From assembly GCA_900556615.1 (NCBI GenBank), contig USPP01000108.1, positions 1 through 6,022 on the forward strand: 6,022 bases of DNA, in the 5' to 3' direction. This document shows, piece after piece, positions 5,667-6,022 of the stretch. Each line of letters starts with the position of its first letter. The first letter of the stretch is position 1. Source of the stretch: an uncultured Eubacteriales bacterium. Its GTDB lineage: Bacteria > Bacillota > Clostridia > Oscillospirales > CAG-272. The notes under the pieces are model-generated. The model worked only from the letters and a program-made list of their open reading frames with translations. It was not told the DNA's origin and made no database searches. The translations under genes were made by a program, and so were the position numbers.

Positions 5667-6022
5667 ATGAGTGCGAAACTGGAAAAAGGCATCAGTAAAA
5701 GTGCTGTGTGGCGTCTTCCGCGTTACTTTCGCTATCTGCGCGAGCTTCTGATGAACGGAATTATGCGGGTGAGCTCACAGGAGCTTGCCGAGCGACTTGC
5801 TATCACACCGTCGCAGGTGCGTTCCGATCTCAATAAATTCGATGGAGTCGGGCAGCAGGGCTACGGTTATAATGTTAAAGAACTTCATGCCGCAATTGCA
5901 GAAATACTAGGTATTAATGCAGGCAACAAAACTATTTTGATAGGCGCCGGAAATTTGGGAAGCGCCATAGCTTCTCATATTGATTTCAACAAAAAAGGAT
6001 TCCGGCTGATAGGTATTTTTGA
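5667..6022 (+). CDS. rex: redox-sensing transcriptional repressor Rex, 5' part (runs off window)
   Basis: Rex is a homodimeric repressor that senses the NADH/NAD+ ratio. NADH binding releases it from operators upstream of fermentation and respiration genes. The window holds the first 118 residues of a protein usually about 210 long. The winged-helix DNA-binding part covers roughly residues 10-75, with RLPRYFRYL (16-24), RVSSQELAERL (34-44), SQVRSDLNKF (49-58) and GQQGYGYNV (62-70). The Rossmann domain opens with ILIGAGNLGSA (90-100), which carries the dinucleotide-binding GxGxxG. The usual FG-x-FG of the wing is FDGVG here (58-62), a small departure from the form I remember. ATG 5667 is preceded by AAAGGAG (5652-5658), eight bases upstream. 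It lies 34 bases after the PHP gene with no terminator between. I saw no clear Rex operator (TTGTTAA-type dyad) in the window. Confidence 0.95.
   Translation, partial: MSAKLEKGISKSAVWRLPRYFRYLRELLMNGIMRVSSQELAERLAITPSQVRSDLNKFDGVGQQGYGYNVKELHAAIAEILGINAGNKTILIGAGNLGSAIASHIDFNKKGFRLIGIF

Overview
The window reads as a chromosomal segment of a Gram-positive, low-to-mid GC anaerobe of the class Clostridia (Oscillospiraceae/Ruminococcaceae-like). The grounds are purine-rich AGGAG-type ribosome binding sites, one TTG start, a ComEB-type dCMP deaminase, adjacent rimI and tsaD, a Rex redox repressor, and an isocitrate/isopropylmalate-type dehydrogenase with an N-terminal helical extension as I remember it from such genomes. 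The lineage is an inference; no rRNA or other marker is present. All supported genes lie on the + strand, and no tRNA, rRNA, CRISPR array, transposase or phage gene was seen.

Left block (1-3342) is one tightly packed run: the 3' part of galU (UDP-glucose synthesis), a dCMP deaminase, an unrecognised single-pass membrane protein, rimI (protein N-terminal acetyltransferase) and tsaD (t6A tRNA modification). Gaps are 4-15 bases, or a 17-base overlap between the membrane protein and rimI, so co-transcription and partial translational coupling are likely. tsaB and tsaE, frequent neighbours of rimI/tsaD in Firmicutes, are absent here.

Middle block (3343-4742) starts with a 232-base gene-free stretch holding four DnaA-box-like 9-mers, one of them a perfect TTATCCACA in reverse orientation, followed by a two-tier hairpin just before a ribosome binding site. 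The dehydrogenase gene follows. As given, its first 29 codons are in a different frame from the body; removing one A from a six-A run restores a continuous 388-residue protein. Catalytic residues in the body are intact.

Right block (4743-6022) has a strong nested inverted repeat (probable terminator), a candidate extended -10 promoter overlapping a short dyad, a PHP-family metal-dependent phosphoesterase gene, and the 5' part of rex 34 bases downstream, probably in the same transcript.

Most genes are ordinary housekeeping functions. The points most worth following are the DnaA-box cluster, the single-base frame break in the dehydrogenase, the atypical cofactor-loop sequence of that enzyme, and the unknown membrane protein coupled to rimI. 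I found no convincing novel multi-gene system.
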